From the NCBI GenBank assembly GCA_004295045.1, contig SHND01000025.1, positions 162,372 to 226,371 of the forward strand: DNA of 64,000 nt. Direction: 5' to 3'. Below are positions 8,714 through 18,044 of the stretch, in pieces; position 1 is the stretch's first letter; each line of letters starts with the position of its first letter. The position numbers and the translations under genes were made by a program. The notes under the pieces are model-generated. The model had not been told where the DNA came from and searched no databases. It was given only the letters and a program-made list of their open reading frames with translations. The stretch comes from Chloroflexota bacterium. Lineage in GTDB: Bacteria > Chloroflexota > Anaerolineae > UBA4142 > SHND01.

Positions 8714-9133
8714 TCAGACCTCCTGAATTTGGCGTTGGGTTACGCGAACGGAACGGCGCTGCCACAGCACGTACGCGAATCCAAACCCGCATACAAAAGT
8801 AATGATTGTGTTGGGGAGCAATGCAGGCGACGCGCTGCCCGTCAAGATTCCTAACCCGAGACCAACCGTGTTGATAATGTTCCACGTCGCCAAATACGCG
8901 GTGGTAATCCACACCTCGCTCCACTTGTTGGAACGGAGCGAGAGCGCCGCGCCCACAATCGAACCGAACAAAAAGCCGCCGACGGCGCGTATGGCAGCAA
9001 CATCCGGCGCAGGCAGGCCGAGCAGAGCTTGAAACTCGACAGGCGCAAGCACGAATCCGAGAGCAAATACAATTCCCGGAAAAATCGTGAACCAGAGCAA
9101 AAAGCGATGCAGACGGGTGAGAGATTCGTTCAT
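8714..9133 (-). CDS. Four-helix membrane protein
   Basis: 140 residues, four predicted membrane helices (about 12-32, 48-66, 75-95, 102-125). AGGAGGAAAACAGATG fixes the start at 9133 rather than 9163. First gene of a tight three-gene unit with the SnoaL-like protein and the 87-residue protein. No specific family recognised. Confidence 0.75.
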   Translation of the reverse strand: MNESLTRLHRFLLWFTIFPGIVFALGFVLAPVEFQALLGLPAPDVAAIRAVGGFLFGSIVGAALSLRSNKWSEVWITTAYLATWNIINTVGLGLGILTGSASPALLPNTIITFVCGFGFAYVLWQRRSVRVTQRQIQEV

Positions 9134-9154
9134 TCTGTTTTCCTCCTGATAAAT

Positions 9155-9181
9155 GTGAGGCAAATTTCAAATTTGCCCTAC
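9155..9181. repeat. GTAGGGCAAATTTG-type palindrome
   Basis: GTGAGGCAAATTTCAAATTTGCCCTAC is an imperfect palindrome as a whole. Read on the minus strand, its first 23 bases match the arms of the inverted repeat at 13456-13525 at about 21 of 23 positions, so the two loci share a dispersed element. Confidence 0.65.
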
Positions 9182-9185
9182 CAAC

Positions 9186-9229
9186 TGCCCATTTTCATTG
9201 GCTGCTGGTGAGCCAATGGGTCATGGGCA
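9186..9229. repeat. Nested hairpin upstream of the membrane-protein unit
   Basis: Two stacked stems: TGCCCAT with ATGGGCA outside, and CATTGGCT with AGCCAATG inside, around a seven-base loop. It lies between the terminator of the NmrA-family gene and the next start on the minus strand. Confidence 0.6.
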
Positions 9230-9301
9230 ACTTTTGATAAATGATTTGTCGCCAATGTATCAAACTGACCGCTTCACAACCGCTTCACACTAACGCGCGG
9301 G

Positions 9302-9346
9302 AAAAATAAAAACGCCGCATCGTATCAAGCGATACCATGCGGCGTT
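9302..9346 (-). terminator. Rho-independent terminator of the NmrA-family gene
   Basis: On the minus strand AACGCCGCAT/ATGCGGCGTT with an inner GGTATC/GATACG stem is followed by a T-rich tail (TTTATTTTT). It begins 20 bases after the stop at 9367. Confidence 0.85.
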
Positions 9347-9366
9347 CTAAAACTTGCTTATTCGTT

Positions 9367-10219
9367 TCAACCTTTTTCGAGACGCAAAAAATCTTCAAGT
9401 CGCGTTGGCGTGATTCCAAATACGCTTGCACATTCGCGCGAATCAACAATCTCGTCCTCATCTTTTGCCAACATGGCGACTACAATCGGCGGCAAATCAA
9501 GGATGTCTTCATCGGGATTGGCAAAATGTATGGGAATCGGATATCCCAAGACGCGTTCGTACACCACAACCACATCACGGTACGACAATGCTTCAGGTCC
9601 ACCAATGACGAGTCGTTGATTCAACGCGGCGGGATGTGATATGGATGCGCTTGCATAAGCGGCGACATCACTACGCGCGATAAAAGAGATTTTGCCGCGT
9701 GCATTTCCGATGAGCGTAACAGGGCGTCCATTACTCACAGAAAGTCCAACCACGCGTTCGGGCCATCCCTCCATGAACGCGGTGGGTGCGAGGATGGTGT
9801 AATTCAATCCACTCGCGCGCAAATATGTTTCCGCCTTGAATTTTGCGGCAGCAATGGGAATTGGACTCTCGAGGGCAGCAAAATTCGCCGAGACAAAAAT
9901 GAATTGCTTGACGCCCGCGCGGGTGGCTGCGTCAATCAGATTCTGATGCCTGAGCCAGTCTACCGTTTCAGGCGTATCATCGCCGCCGCGTGATGCTGCC
10001 GTCGCGGTGGTAATAACTACGTCAATGCCCTCACACGCCGCGTCGAGTGATGCGCGCGCTTTGAGGTCTCCAGAAACGACTTGCGCGCGCGCGAATATGT
10101 GGGGTGGCGCGTTCTTGCGATTGCGGGCGAATCAGAATCCGCACGCGCTCCCCGCGCGCAAGCAGCATTTGCGTAATCGCGCCGCCCAACATGCCTGTTG
10201 CTCCAACGACAAGTATCAT
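9367..10219 (-). pseudogene. NmrA/NAD(P)-binding Rossmann protein, single-base frameshift
   Basis: Two frames together make one protein of about 283 residues. The first starts MILVVGATGMLGG (the NAD(P)-binding GxTGxxG motif) and leaves frame near 10113-10118. The second runs from NAPPHIFARAQVVSGDLKA through VVITTATAASRGGD to the stop at 9367 without further breaks. One extra base near GCAAGAACGCG accounts for the break. The family binds NAD(P)(H) and includes atypical SDR reductases and redox sensors. It follows the BTAD regulator by 11 bases, so the pair is probably an operon. Either a recent mutation or a sequencing/assembly error is possible; lack of further decay favours one of these over an old pseudogene. 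Confidence 0.8.
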
Positions 10220-10230
10220 TGCATTTCCCT

Positions 10231-13200
10231 TTACAGATAACCGAGCAGTTTCGCGTCGGCGGCAATATGTTCAAGCTCTTGCCGCGCGCGCAATGTGTCG
10301 CCTGCATCCCAAAATGCGACGGCTCGCGCGAAACCCGACGCGATGGGTTCGGGTAATAATTGCTGCGGGGGGGTGAGCATCGCGCGCACATACTCAATCG
10401 CCGCGCCCCATTCGGCGCGCTCGAGCGCGATTCCTAGCAATGGGCCCGATGCAAACCAATGAAAGGGATAGGTCTTGGCAAACTTGGGGAGAGCGTCCTG
10501 ACATAGTTTTTGCGCCAGTTGAAAATTTCCCGCGCGCCATTCTATCCAGCCGAAATTTGCTTGCGCCGCGCTTTTGTATTCTCGAATGTCCATTTGTTCG
10601 GCGAGTGCGGCGCTGGAGCGCGCATATTCTTTTGCCAATTCGATTGTCCCGCGCTTTCGGTGCGCGATTGTCAAATAGACCTGACACAAAACATTCAAGT
10701 GCGTATAGTGCATCGCTTCCGCCGCGGCGCGCGCAATGTGTAATTCTCTTTCCGCATCCTCCAGCTCGCCTCGCCACAAGCGCATAAAGCCCAGATTGAA
10801 CCGTGCAGAGGCGAGCTCTCCCTTGTCCCCAAAATTCTCGCAAGCTTGCACAATCTCCTGCGAAAGCGCAAGCGTCATATCCGATGGCACAAATCGCTCT
10901 AAACGCGTACGATAACGTCCCAGCGCGCGCAAGAACTGAATCTGTTGATGCGGCGTCCCGTTTTTTTCGACGAGGGGTTGGGCGCGTTGCAGCACTTGAG
11001 CATTGTTGGCATTGTCGGCGGCGAAATAATATGCTTCGGCAAACGCCAACTGGCGTTGAATCCAGACTGCCCAATCTTTGGCGCGCCAATCGGCGGATGG
11101 TTCGCCCTGTGTTGCTTCCGCAAGTTCATATTCTTGCAACGCCGCGCTCGTCTCACGCTGTGAGCTCCAGGCGCTGCCGCGTTTGGTAACAAGTTGAGCG
11201 CGCGCGCGCGTATCGGCGGGCGGAGTAGATGCGAGCGCAACATCAAATACATTGCGCGCTTTATTGAACTGCCCGCCCATCAGCAGCGCATCGCCCAACG
11301 CATGATTCAATTCCGCTGCCCGCTCATCCCCACGCGACAATAGCGCCAACGCGCGTTGATAGAATTGAATCGTATCCTGCACCGCATACACGCGTTTCGC
11401 CGCGTCCGCCGCGCGCAAATAATAATCAATCGCCTGTTTGGGCTGCTGCGCGCGTTCGTATTGCTGCGCGATTTGTCCGCTCCACGCGTCCATGTTCTCT
11501 GAATGTACGTTCACCAACGCGTCCGCCGCGCGCAGATGCAAAATTTTTTGGCGCGCCGCGCTCAAACTGTTGTACGCCGCCGCGCGAATTTTATCGTGCG
11601 CGAAATCATACGCCTCGCCGCGCTGTTCTCGCACGATTTGTTTGCGCCACAATTCGTCCAAGCCGCGCACCAATGCGTCGAGTTCGCTGCCGCTCGCCTG
11701 CGCCAACACCTCGAACGAAAATTCGCGTCCCAGCACACTCGCCACCTCCGCCAACCCGCGCGCGTTGGGCGAAAGCAACGCCAACCGATGCTGAATCACA
11801 CTTTGAATTTTCTGCGGCAGCAACGCGTCTTTGCCATTCGTCGTCCGCCGTCCCCCATCCCCCGTCCCCCATCCTCTATCTCCCGTCCCCCACCCCCCAT
11901 CTCTCACCATCTCAATCACAAACAACGGATTCCCTTCCGTCTCTTGAAACAACGCCTGCGCGTCCGCATCGTCCATCGTCTCTTGCATCCATTCCGACGC
12001 CAGCGCCAACGTCTGAATCTCATTCAAGCGCGGCAAAGCAATCTCTGTGAGTTGTTCGGCGCGATGCAGCGCGAGTTTCCATTTCGTCAAAGGATGCGCG
12101 GCGTCCACCTCTTCGCGGCGCGCGCACGCCAGAATCAACAACGGCGTGTCGCAATCAAAACGCGCGACAAATTGCAGCCATTCCAACGTTTCCGCATCAC
12201 ACCACTGCGCGTCATCCAAAAACAAAACGCGTGGCGCGGGTGCGCTCAATAGCGCGCGCGCCAGCGCCTCAAACAATCGCTGCCGCTGCCATGCTTCCGT
12301 AATGGGCGGCGGTTCGGGCAAATCGGAAAATTCGGCGCGGAGCGATGGCGCGATGCGCGAAATTTCGACGAGTATAGCGCGTTCCAAATTTTTGAAATTT
12401 TGACGCACCGCGTCATGCCGCAACCATTCGGCGAGAGGCGCGAACGCGCTCGTTTGCGTATTCTCGTACCCGCGCGCCGTCAGCGTCACAATTTCTTGGC
12501 GCGCCGCCCACGCTGCAAAATCTTCCGCCAAGCGCGTTTTGCCGATGCCCGCTTCGCCCGCGAGCAGAACAAAATGCGTTTGTCCTTGCGCCGCGCGTTC
12601 CCACGCGTCGAGCAAGCGCGCCCATTCCGCGTCGCGGCCAATCAACGGCGCTTGCCCGCGCGGGGTAGTTTGCGCGTCCGCGTTTGCTTGGTCAACGCGC
12701 AACAACTGCAAATACAACGCGCGCGTTTCGGCGGCAGGGTCAATGCCAAATTCATCGCGCAGCATCGTCGCGCACGCGTGATACGCGCGGAGCGCGCTCG
12801 TGCGTTCGCCGCGTTCAAGTTCGAGACGCATCACGCGCGCGTATGCTTCTTCGCGCAATGGGTCCGCGCGCAAGAGGTGCTGCGCGTATTCCAATGCGCG
12901 CGCGTACGCGCGATTCGCCTCGTGGCGCGCAACCAAATTTTCCAACGCGGCGTGCCATTCTTGGCGCAGTGTTTCGCGTTCGGGCAAAATCCAATCGTCG
13001 TAGCAAGAGGGGAGTAAATCGCCCGCGTAGGTTTTGACTGCGCGTTCGAGCGCGTCCATTTCGCGCGCCGTTTCGCCCGCGCGTTGATGTTCGAGCGCGG
13101 CGGCGCGCGCGTTTTGAAATTCAATTACGTCACAATGAAAAGCCGCGTCGGCGCGCCATTGAATTGTCTGCGGCGCAAAGCAAACAAATTCGTCGGCGTT

Positions 13201-13428
13201 GGAGAGCGCGTCGCGGAATCGCGCGAGCAGTGTGCGAAGGTTGGTGCGCGCCTGCGCGTCAGTGGTATCCGCCCAAAACGTATAGGCGAGTTGTTGGCGC
13301 GTCATCGGCGCGTCGCGGTGGAGAACGAGATAGGCGAGGAGTGCTTGCAGGCGTTCGGAATGAAATCCTGTCAGCGGCATCGCGTCATTTTGAATTGCAA
13401 AGCCACCCAGCAAACGAATGTGCAACAT
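10231..13428 (-). CDS. BTAD/SARP-type regulator with STAND ATPase and TPR repeats
   Basis: 1065 residues from ATG 13428 (TTGAGGAACATC precedes it). Order: winged-helix OmpR-like DNA-binding region (1-95), bacterial transcriptional activator domain of TPR type (about 100-245), STAND/AAA ATPase with Walker A GEAGIGKT at 291-298 and Walker B VLFLDDAQW, then TPR-like helices to the end. Such proteins are ATP-dependent activators. A low-complexity segment at about 506-531 (GGWGTGDRGWGTGDGG) is encoded by a 15-base tandem word array and looks like a repeat inserted in frame between the ATPase and TPR parts. The NmrA-family gene directly downstream is a plausible target or partner. Confidence 0.88.
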   Translation of the reverse strand: MLHIRLLGGFAIQNDAMPLTGFHSERLQALLAYLVLHRDAPMTRQQLAYTFWADTTDAQARTNLRTLLARFRDALSNADEFVCFAPQTIQWRADAAFHCDVIEFQNARAAALEHQRAGETAREMDALERAVKTYAGDLLPSCYDDWILPERETLRQEWHAALENLVARHEANRAYARALEYAQHLLRADPLREEAYARVMRLELERGERTSALRAYHACATMLRDEFGIDPAAETRALYLQLLRVDQANADAQTTPRGQAPLIGRDAEWARLLDAWERAAQGQTHFVLLAGEAGIGKTRLAEDFAAWAARQEIVTLTARGYENTQTSAFAPLAEWLRHDAVRQNFKNLERAILVEISRIAPSLRAEFSDLPEPPPITEAWQRQRLFEALARALLSAPAPRVLFLDDAQWCDAETLEWLQFVARFDCDTPLLILACARREEVDAAHPLTKWKLALHRAEQLTEIALPRLNEIQTLALASEWMQETMDDADAQALFQETEGNPLFVIEMVRDGGWGTGDRGWGTGDGGRRTTNGKDALLPQKIQSVIQHRLALLSPNARGLAEVASVLGREFSFEVLAQASGSELDALVRGLDELWRKQIVREQRGEAYDFAHDKIRAAAYNSLSAARQKILHLRAADALVNVHSENMDAWSGQIAQQYERAQQPKQAIDYYLRAADAAKRVYAVQDTIQFYQRALALLSRGDERAAELNHALGDALLMGGQFNKARNVFDVALASTPPADTRARAQLVTKRGSAWSSQRETSAALQEYELAEATQGEPSADWRAKDWAVWIQRQLAFAEAYYFAADNANNAQVLQRAQPLVEKNGTPHQQIQFLRALGRYRTRLERFVPSDMTLALSQEIVQACENFGDKGELASARFNLGFMRLWRGELEDAERELHIARAAAEAMHYTHLNVLCQVYLTIAHRKRGTIELAKEYARSSAALAEQMDIREYKSAAQANFGWIEWRAGNFQLAQKLCQDALPKFAKTYPFHWFASGPLLGIALERAEWGAAIEYVRAMLTPPQQLLPEPIASGFARAVAFWDAGDTLRARQELEHIAADAKLLGYL
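11839..11912 (-). repeat. In-frame tandem word array inside the BTAD regulator
   Basis: On the coding strand, units like GGGGACGGGGGATGG recur about every 15 bases, interspersed with GAGATGG and GAGATAGAGGATGG. Because the period is a multiple of three the frame stays open and yields a Gly/Trp/Asp-rich linker. It resembles the purine word arrays at gene junctions (4826-4930). Confidence 0.75.
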
Positions 13429-13455
13429 GATGTTCCTCAAAGCTAAAAGAGCCCT

Positions 13456-13525
13456 GTAGGACAAATTTGTAATTTGTCGAATCCGCGGATGAAAAGCCGT
13501 ATGGCAAATTACAAATTTGCCTTAC
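13456..13525. repeat. Inverted-repeat element, GTAGG...CTTAC ends
   Basis: Left arm GTAGGACAAATTTGTAATTT and right arm complementary to it match at 20 of 23 positions around a 24-base centre. The same arm sequence occurs at 9155-9181. It lies upstream of the BTAD regulator. A short T-rich/GC segment up to 13666 holds no gene I can see. Confidence 0.7.
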
Positions 13526-13654
13526 CCTTTCAATGTAGAATGGCAGAGACGCGCGTTGGCGCTTGCCCACACTGCGTAGGAAGCGTTCTCTAACGCTGAC
13601 GGAGCGCAATGTGGTCATCACCAGAGACACGCGGCATTATAAACGCGTTTCGCG

Positions 13655-13660
13655 TATAAT
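13655..13660 (+). promoter_or_regulatory. Candidate -10 element directly before the aminotransferase
   Basis: TATAAT ends seven bases before the GTG at 13667, so transcription would begin at or near the start codon (leaderless mRNA). No convincing -35 hexamer. Confidence 0.45.
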
Positions 13661-13666
13661 AGCGGC

Positions 13667-14848
13667 GTGAATTCAATTACAAGCGATACAAAAATGACAA
13701 CGCTAATTTTTCCAACCATTCAACGCAGTATCAAACCCGGCGTCATTGATTTGGCGTGGGGTCAGCCCGACCCGAATCTTTTGCCGGTTGAAGAAATGAA
13801 GCGCGCGGGAGAACGCGCGCTGAATGAATACAGCTGGGAGATGCTCGATTATGGCGCAGAGGCGGGCCCGGGGCCGCTGCTCGATTATTTGCGCGAACGA
13901 ATTGAGGAACGAGAGGGACGCGCGTTGCGCGCCGACCAAATCATCGTCACCGCAGGCAATTCTGACGCGCTCGACCAAATTTGCACCTTTCGGACACAGC
14001 CGGGCGATACTGTGTTGATTGAAGCGCCCACGTATCATCTCGCCGTAAAAATTTTGCGCGACCACTTGCTCGACATCGTTCCCGTTCCCACCGATGAAGA
14101 AGGTTTGCGCGTGAATGATTTGCAAGCGATTCTGTCGGAACTAAAACGCGTGGGCAAGCATCCAAAATTTTTGTACACGATTCCCACCTTTCACAATCCA
14201 ACCGGCGCGAACTTGAGTGAAGGACGCCGACGCGGTTTGGTTAAAGTCGCGGCGCAGGAAAATTTGCTGCTGGTGGAAGATGATGTGTATCGCGAACTTG
14301 CCTATGACGCGCCCGCGCCGCCGTCGCTTTGGTCCATCGCGCCCGACGGCGTTGTTTTGCGAATGGGCTCGTTCGCCAAATCGTTCGCGCCCGGCGTGCG
14401 GCTCGGCTTTATCACAGGCAGCAAAGAATTCCTGCTGCGAATGACGGGCGGCGGTTTGCGCGATAGCGGCGGCGGCGTGAATCATTTTACGGCGATGATG
14501 ATGGGCGCAGCGTGCCGCGCGGGATTGTACGATTCGCAAATCGAAAAACTGCGCGCGGCATATCGCGCACGGCGCGATGTGTTGAGCGACGCGCTCGCGC
14601 AAGAAATCCCGAGCGCGACCTTTGTGAAACCGGGCGGCGGTTTTTTTATTTGGGCAAAACTTCCTCAAGAGGTGGACACGCAAATATTGCGCGGGCGCGC
14701 GCCGGAACATGGTGTTGATTTTGTGCATGGCGCGCGCTTTTTTGTCGAAGGCGGAGGAGTAAACTGGTTGCGGTTGGCGTTCAGTTTGTATCCGCCGCAC
14801 GAATTGCAACAAGCAGCCAAACGCTTGCGCCGCGCGTTGGAGGCGTAG
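13667..14848 (+). CDS. PLP-dependent aminotransferase, class I/II (MocR/LysN-like fold)
   Basis: 393 residues from GTG 13667 (ATG 13694 is the alternative). The PLP lysine is Lys238 in GSFAKSFAPGVRLG, with Asn177 in HNPTG, Asp205/Tyr208 in EDDVYREL and an Arg in GVRLG. This fold-type I subgroup includes 2-aminoadipate and other broad-range transaminases and the catalytic part of MocR regulators; no DNA-binding domain is present. It stands alone between the BTAD regulator and a small-protein pair. Substrate cannot be read from the sequence. Confidence 0.88.
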   Translation: MNSITSDTKMTTLIFPTIQRSIKPGVIDLAWGQPDPNLLPVEEMKRAGERALNEYSWEMLDYGAEAGPGPLLDYLRERIEEREGRALRADQIIVTAGNSDALDQICTFRTQPGDTVLIEAPTYHLAVKILRDHLLDIVPVPTDEEGLRVNDLQAILSELKRVGKHPKFLYTIPTFHNPTGANLSEGRRRGLVKVAAQENLLLVEDDVYRELAYDAPAPPSLWSIAPDGVVLRMGSFAKSFAPGVRLGFITGSKEFLLRMTGGGLRDSGGGVNHFTAMMMGAACRAGLYDSQIEKLRAAYRARRDVLSDALAQEIPSATFVKPGGGFFIWAKLPQEVDTQILRGRAPEHGVDFVHGARFFVEGGGVNWLRLAFSLYPPHELQQAAKRLRRALEA

Positions 14849-14866
14849 CGCGATAGAAACGCGTTC

Positions 14867-14894
14867 TTGGATTCTTGCGGCGGTACGCTATAAT
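14867..14894 (+). promoter_or_regulatory. Promoter for the 14903 small-gene pair
   Basis: TTGGAT (14867-14872), 16-base spacer, TATAAT (14889-14894). The -10 box ends eight bases before ATG 14903, which implies a leaderless or near-leaderless transcript. Confidence 0.6.
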
Positions 14895-14902
14895 CATGTC
14901 AC

Positions 14903-15112
14903 ATGAATCCGCCGCGCCTTGTCAAATGGCAATACGATGAATTGAACGCGCAATACGGCAATACGCCTCCGTTACATGATGGTTGGAGCGCGAGCGGTGA
15001 ACACTATATTCTATTCGGCTTGCTCAAGACTTTTGGCTTTAATCCGCTTTCAAGGGAAGAGCCAATGGATCTCGCAGAAGAATTACTTGCGGAGGGATGG
15101 CGCGATGAATAA
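14903..15112 (+). CDS. Small hypothetical protein
   Basis: 69 residues, acidic, beginning MNPPRLVKWQYDELNAQYG. No family recognised. The stop overlaps the start of the next gene by eight bases (ATGAATAA), so translation is probably coupled. A good promoter precedes it. Confidence 0.65.
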   Translation: MNPPRLVKWQYDELNAQYGNTPPLHDGWSASGEHYILFGLLKTFGFNPLSREEPMDLAEELLAEGWRDE

Positions 15113-15434
15113 TGTTCCTGCGTGGCTGGCGCGTGGCGCGTTGGTCGAATTTGCATTTTGTGTTGGGCAGATTGAGGATATTGCGATTTCGCCTGAACGT
15201 ATCATGGTTCTCGTGAAATCGCCAAAGGGAATCTGGCGCAATCATCCTGCGGAATGGTTGGAATACAAAGAGGGAGCCATAAAACCAACGACCCAAGAAC
15301 GCGCTGAGCGGGACATTGCATTGTACCGCGCCTACATCCTTAAAATGCTAGACGACATGGACGCACTAAGCCATTCTTGGTCCAAAGACATTTCTTCCGA
15401 AAACGGCGTTCCACTTATTTCCGCCACGGTTTAA
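15105..15434 (+). CDS. Hypothetical protein coupled to the 69-residue gene
   Basis: 109 residues. GGAGGGATGGCGCGATG supplies a ribosome site inside the upstream gene. The sequence contains a short beta-rich part (ERIMVLVKSPKGIW) and a helical C-terminal part. No family recognised. The CoA-transferase gene starts at the very next base. Confidence 0.65.
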   Translation: MNNVPAWLARGALVEFAFCVGQIEDIAISPERIMVLVKSPKGIWRNHPAEWLEYKEGAIKPTTQERAERDIALYRAYILKMLDDMDALSHSWSKDISSENGVPLISATV

Positions 15435-16628
15435 ATGAACAACGTCCTCTCTGACATTCGCGTTCTCGATTTGACGCAAGCGATGGCGGGTCCCATTTGC
15501 GGGATGCTGCTTGGCGATTTCGGCGCGGATGTGATCAAAATCGAACGCCCCGGCAGCGGCGACCAATCGCGCGGCTGGGGTCCGCCGTTCGTTCAATCCG
15601 AGTCGGCGTATTATCTTTCTGCCAATCGCAACAAGCGTTCGCTCACGCTCAATCTTGACAAAGTGGAAGCGATTGAGATTTTGCACGAACTCGCGCGCGA
15701 CGCCGATGTCTTTTTGGTGAATCAGCCGTCGCTCGCGTCGCTGCAAAAACGCAAGCACGATTACGAATCCTTGCGCGCACTCAATCCGCGTCTGATCTAT
15801 GTTTCGATCACCGGTTATGGATTCACCGGACCCAAAGCGGGACTCGCCGGATACGATCTCATCGCGCAGGGCGAAGCGGGCTTGATGAGTTTCACCGGAA
15901 ACCAAGATTGGGAGCCGATGCGTTATCCGATTCCGATTGCGGATATCACAACCGGTATTTATTCTGCATTGGGAGTGCTGGCTGCCCTTCGCGTGCGCGA
16001 TCAACAGGGCGTTGGTCAGTTTCTCGACATGGCGTTGTTTGATTCGCAGCTCACGTGGCTGAATCACATCGGCAGCAATTATTTGAACGCGAACGTCGAG
16101 CCGCAAAAGATCGGCAACACGCACGCGAGCATCGTGCCATACCAAGTTTTTCATGCGCAGGACAAATATCTTGTCATCGGCGTCGGCAGCGAAGCATTGT
16201 GGAAAAAATTTGTGCGTGTGTTGAACGCAGAAGAAACGTTGGGCGCGGACGAACGCTTTCAAAGCAATCGCGCACGCAATCAACATCGCGCGGAACTCGT
16301 CGCCGAAATTCAATGTCTGTTAGAAAGGAGACCTGCATCGTATTGGATAGAAAAGTTACGGGCGGAAGAAATTCCGTGTGGTCCAATCAATTCTGCGGCA
16401 GAGGCGCTGCATGACCCGCAAACGCGCGCGCGCGGAATGATTGTTGAAATTGAACATCCGCTGCTGGGTATTGCGAAATCGGTTGGAAATCCTATTCACC
16501 TTTCGGAAACACCGCTTACCTATCGAAAACATCCTCCCCTTCTTGGCGAGCAGACGGATGAAATTTTGCGCGAGTTGGGGAAATCAAAATCCGAAATTGA
16601 AAATTTTAGAAAGGAAAACATTGTTTGA
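15435..16628 (+). CDS. CoA transferase, family III (CaiB/BaiF)
   Basis: 397 residues. Opens with LSDIRVLDLTQAMAGPICGMLLGDFGADVIKIE, the family III N-terminal signature, and contains NRNKRSLTLNL and the region YDLIAQGEAGLMSFTG that carries the catalytic Asp. These enzymes move CoA between carboxylic acids (formyl/oxalyl, carnitine, bile or aromatic acids). Neighbours do not identify the substrate. Starts directly at the stop codon of the upstream hypothetical gene. Confidence 0.9.
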   Translation: MNNVLSDIRVLDLTQAMAGPICGMLLGDFGADVIKIERPGSGDQSRGWGPPFVQSESAYYLSANRNKRSLTLNLDKVEAIEILHELARDADVFLVNQPSLASLQKRKHDYESLRALNPRLIYVSITGYGFTGPKAGLAGYDLIAQGEAGLMSFTGNQDWEPMRYPIPIADITTGIYSALGVLAALRVRDQQGVGQFLDMALFDSQLTWLNHIGSNYLNANVEPQKIGNTHASIVPYQVFHAQDKYLVIGVGSEALWKKFVRVLNAEETLGADERFQSNRARNQHRAELVAEIQCLLERRPASYWIEKLRAEEIPCGPINSAAEALHDPQTRARGMIVEIEHPLLGIAKSVGNPIHLSETPLTYRKHPPLLGEQTDEILRELGKSKSEIENFRKENIV

Positions 16629-16679
16629 CGTTTGACCCGACCTTGCTCGGCTTGGGTCATGCGTCATGCTTTATTTCTT

Positions 16680-18041
16680 ATGCGTCGCATCACTGTAATT
16701 GGCGTCGGTTATGTCGGACTTGTAACGGGCGCGTGCTTTGCAGATTTGGGCAATCGAGTCATCTGTCTCGATGTGATTCCCGAAAAAATTGAAAAATTGA
16801 AACGCGGTGAAATGCCGATTTATGAACCGGGACTCGAAGAAATGGTTCAGCGCAATTACGCCGCCGGGCGCTTGTCGTTCACGATAGACTATGCCGAAGC
16901 CATTCCGAACGCCGAATATATTTTCGTCGCGGTTGGCACTCCTTCGGGTGTGGACGGCGAAGCAGATTTGAAATACATTCGCAACGCGGTAGAAAATATT
17001 GCCGCGCATCTCGACAGTTACGCGATCATTGTGAATCGCAGCACCGTTCCCGTAGGTACGGGCGATTCGACCGCGCAAACGTTGATTGAACGTGGCAAAA
17101 AGCAGGGAATTGATTTCCAAGTCGTCTCCAATCCCGAATTCACGCGCGAAGGTTCGGCGATGTATGATTTTCTGAATCCGGATCGCGTCGTGTTGGGTTC
17201 CGTTGATCCCGACGCGGCAGAAGCGGTGGCAGACCTGTACCGCGTGTTCACGAAAAATATTTTGATTACCGATTTGCGAACGGCGGAAATGATAAAGTAC
17301 GCGTCCAATGCCTTTCTCGCAATGAAAATCTCATTTATCAATGAAATCGCCTCGATCTGCGAAAAATTGGGCGCGGATGTAAAAATGGTGGCAACGGGCA
17401 TGGGGCAGGATCAGCGCATCGGCGCCGCATTTCTCCACGCGGGCTTGGGCTTTGGCGGCAGCTGTTTCCCCAAGGACGTCAAGGCGTTGATGTACATGGC
17501 AGAAGTCAACGGTTTGCATCCGCAGCTCTTGCGCGCTGTTATGGACATTAACCGCGATCAACGTCGCCGCATGATTTTGCACCTGCGCGATTTGCTCGGG
17601 ACGTTACGCGGCAAAACGATTGGCTTGTTGGGTCTCGCGTTCAAACCCAATACCGACGACATTCGCGAAGCGGCTGCGATTGATCTGGCGCACATGCTCG
17701 CGAACGAAGGCGCGAATTTGCGCGCCTACGATCCGGTGGCAATGGATAACGCGCAGCGCTTGCTGGACGGCGTACGTTTTTGCAACGACGCGTATGAGGT
17801 TGCCGCAGGCGCAGATGCAGTGATTCTCGTGACTGAATGGAATGAATTCAAGCAACTGGATATGCCGCGTCTCTTTGAATCAATGCGGCGCAAGATTTTT
17901 CTCGACGGACGCAATGTGTACGAACCAAGCGAAATGCGCGCACATGGTTTTGAATATCGCGGCATCGGGCGCCCATTGAATGGCGGCACGGTGGAACACG
18001 CGCGGCACGCGGAAGAAGCGGTGTTGGCACGCGCCGGGTGA
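16680..18041 (+). CDS. ugd: UDP-glucose 6-dehydrogenase
   Basis: 453 residues. Oxidises UDP-glucose twice with NAD+ to UDP-glucuronate, a precursor for surface polysaccharides. Visible: N-terminal Rossmann GVGYVGL (8-14), Lys in [12 protein letters not shown] (near 206), and catalytic Cys262 in [13 protein letters not shown]-mannose dehydrogenase is a homologous alternative, but the overall motif set fits Ugd. ATG 16680 is chosen for the canonical N-terminus [13 protein letters not shown]. Followed after three bases by acpS. Confidence 0.92.
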   Translation: MRRITVIGVGYVGLVTGACFADLGNRVICLDVIPEKIEKLKRGEMPIYEPGLEEMVQRNYAAGRLSFTIDYAEAIPNAEYIFVAVGTPSGVDGEADLKYIRNAVENIAAHLDSYAIIVNRSTVPVGTGDSTAQTLIERGKKQGIDFQVVSNPEFTREGSAMYDFLNPDRVVLGSVDPDAAEAVADLYRVFTKNILITDLRTAEMIKYASNAFLAMKISFINEIASICEKLGADVKMVATGMGQDQRIGAAFLHAGLGFGGSCFPKDVKALMYMAEVNGLHPQLLRAVMDINRDQRRRMILHLRDLLGTLRGKTIGLLGLAFKPNTDDIREAAAIDLAHMLANEGANLRAYDPVAMDNAQRLLDGVRFCNDAYEVAAGADAVILVTEWNEFKQLDMPRLFESMRRKIFLDGRNVYEPSEMRAHGFEYRGIGRPLNGGTVEHARHAEEAVLARAG

Positions 18042-18044
18042 TTA

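Noticed and set aside
9302..9346. Possible tRNA or small RNA hairpin
   Set aside because: Single stem with U-tail and no cloverleaf; it is a terminator.
11839..11912. Possible CRISPR-like or minisatellite array in non-coding DNA
   Set aside because: Repeat units have no spacers and the array lies inside an intact reading frame.
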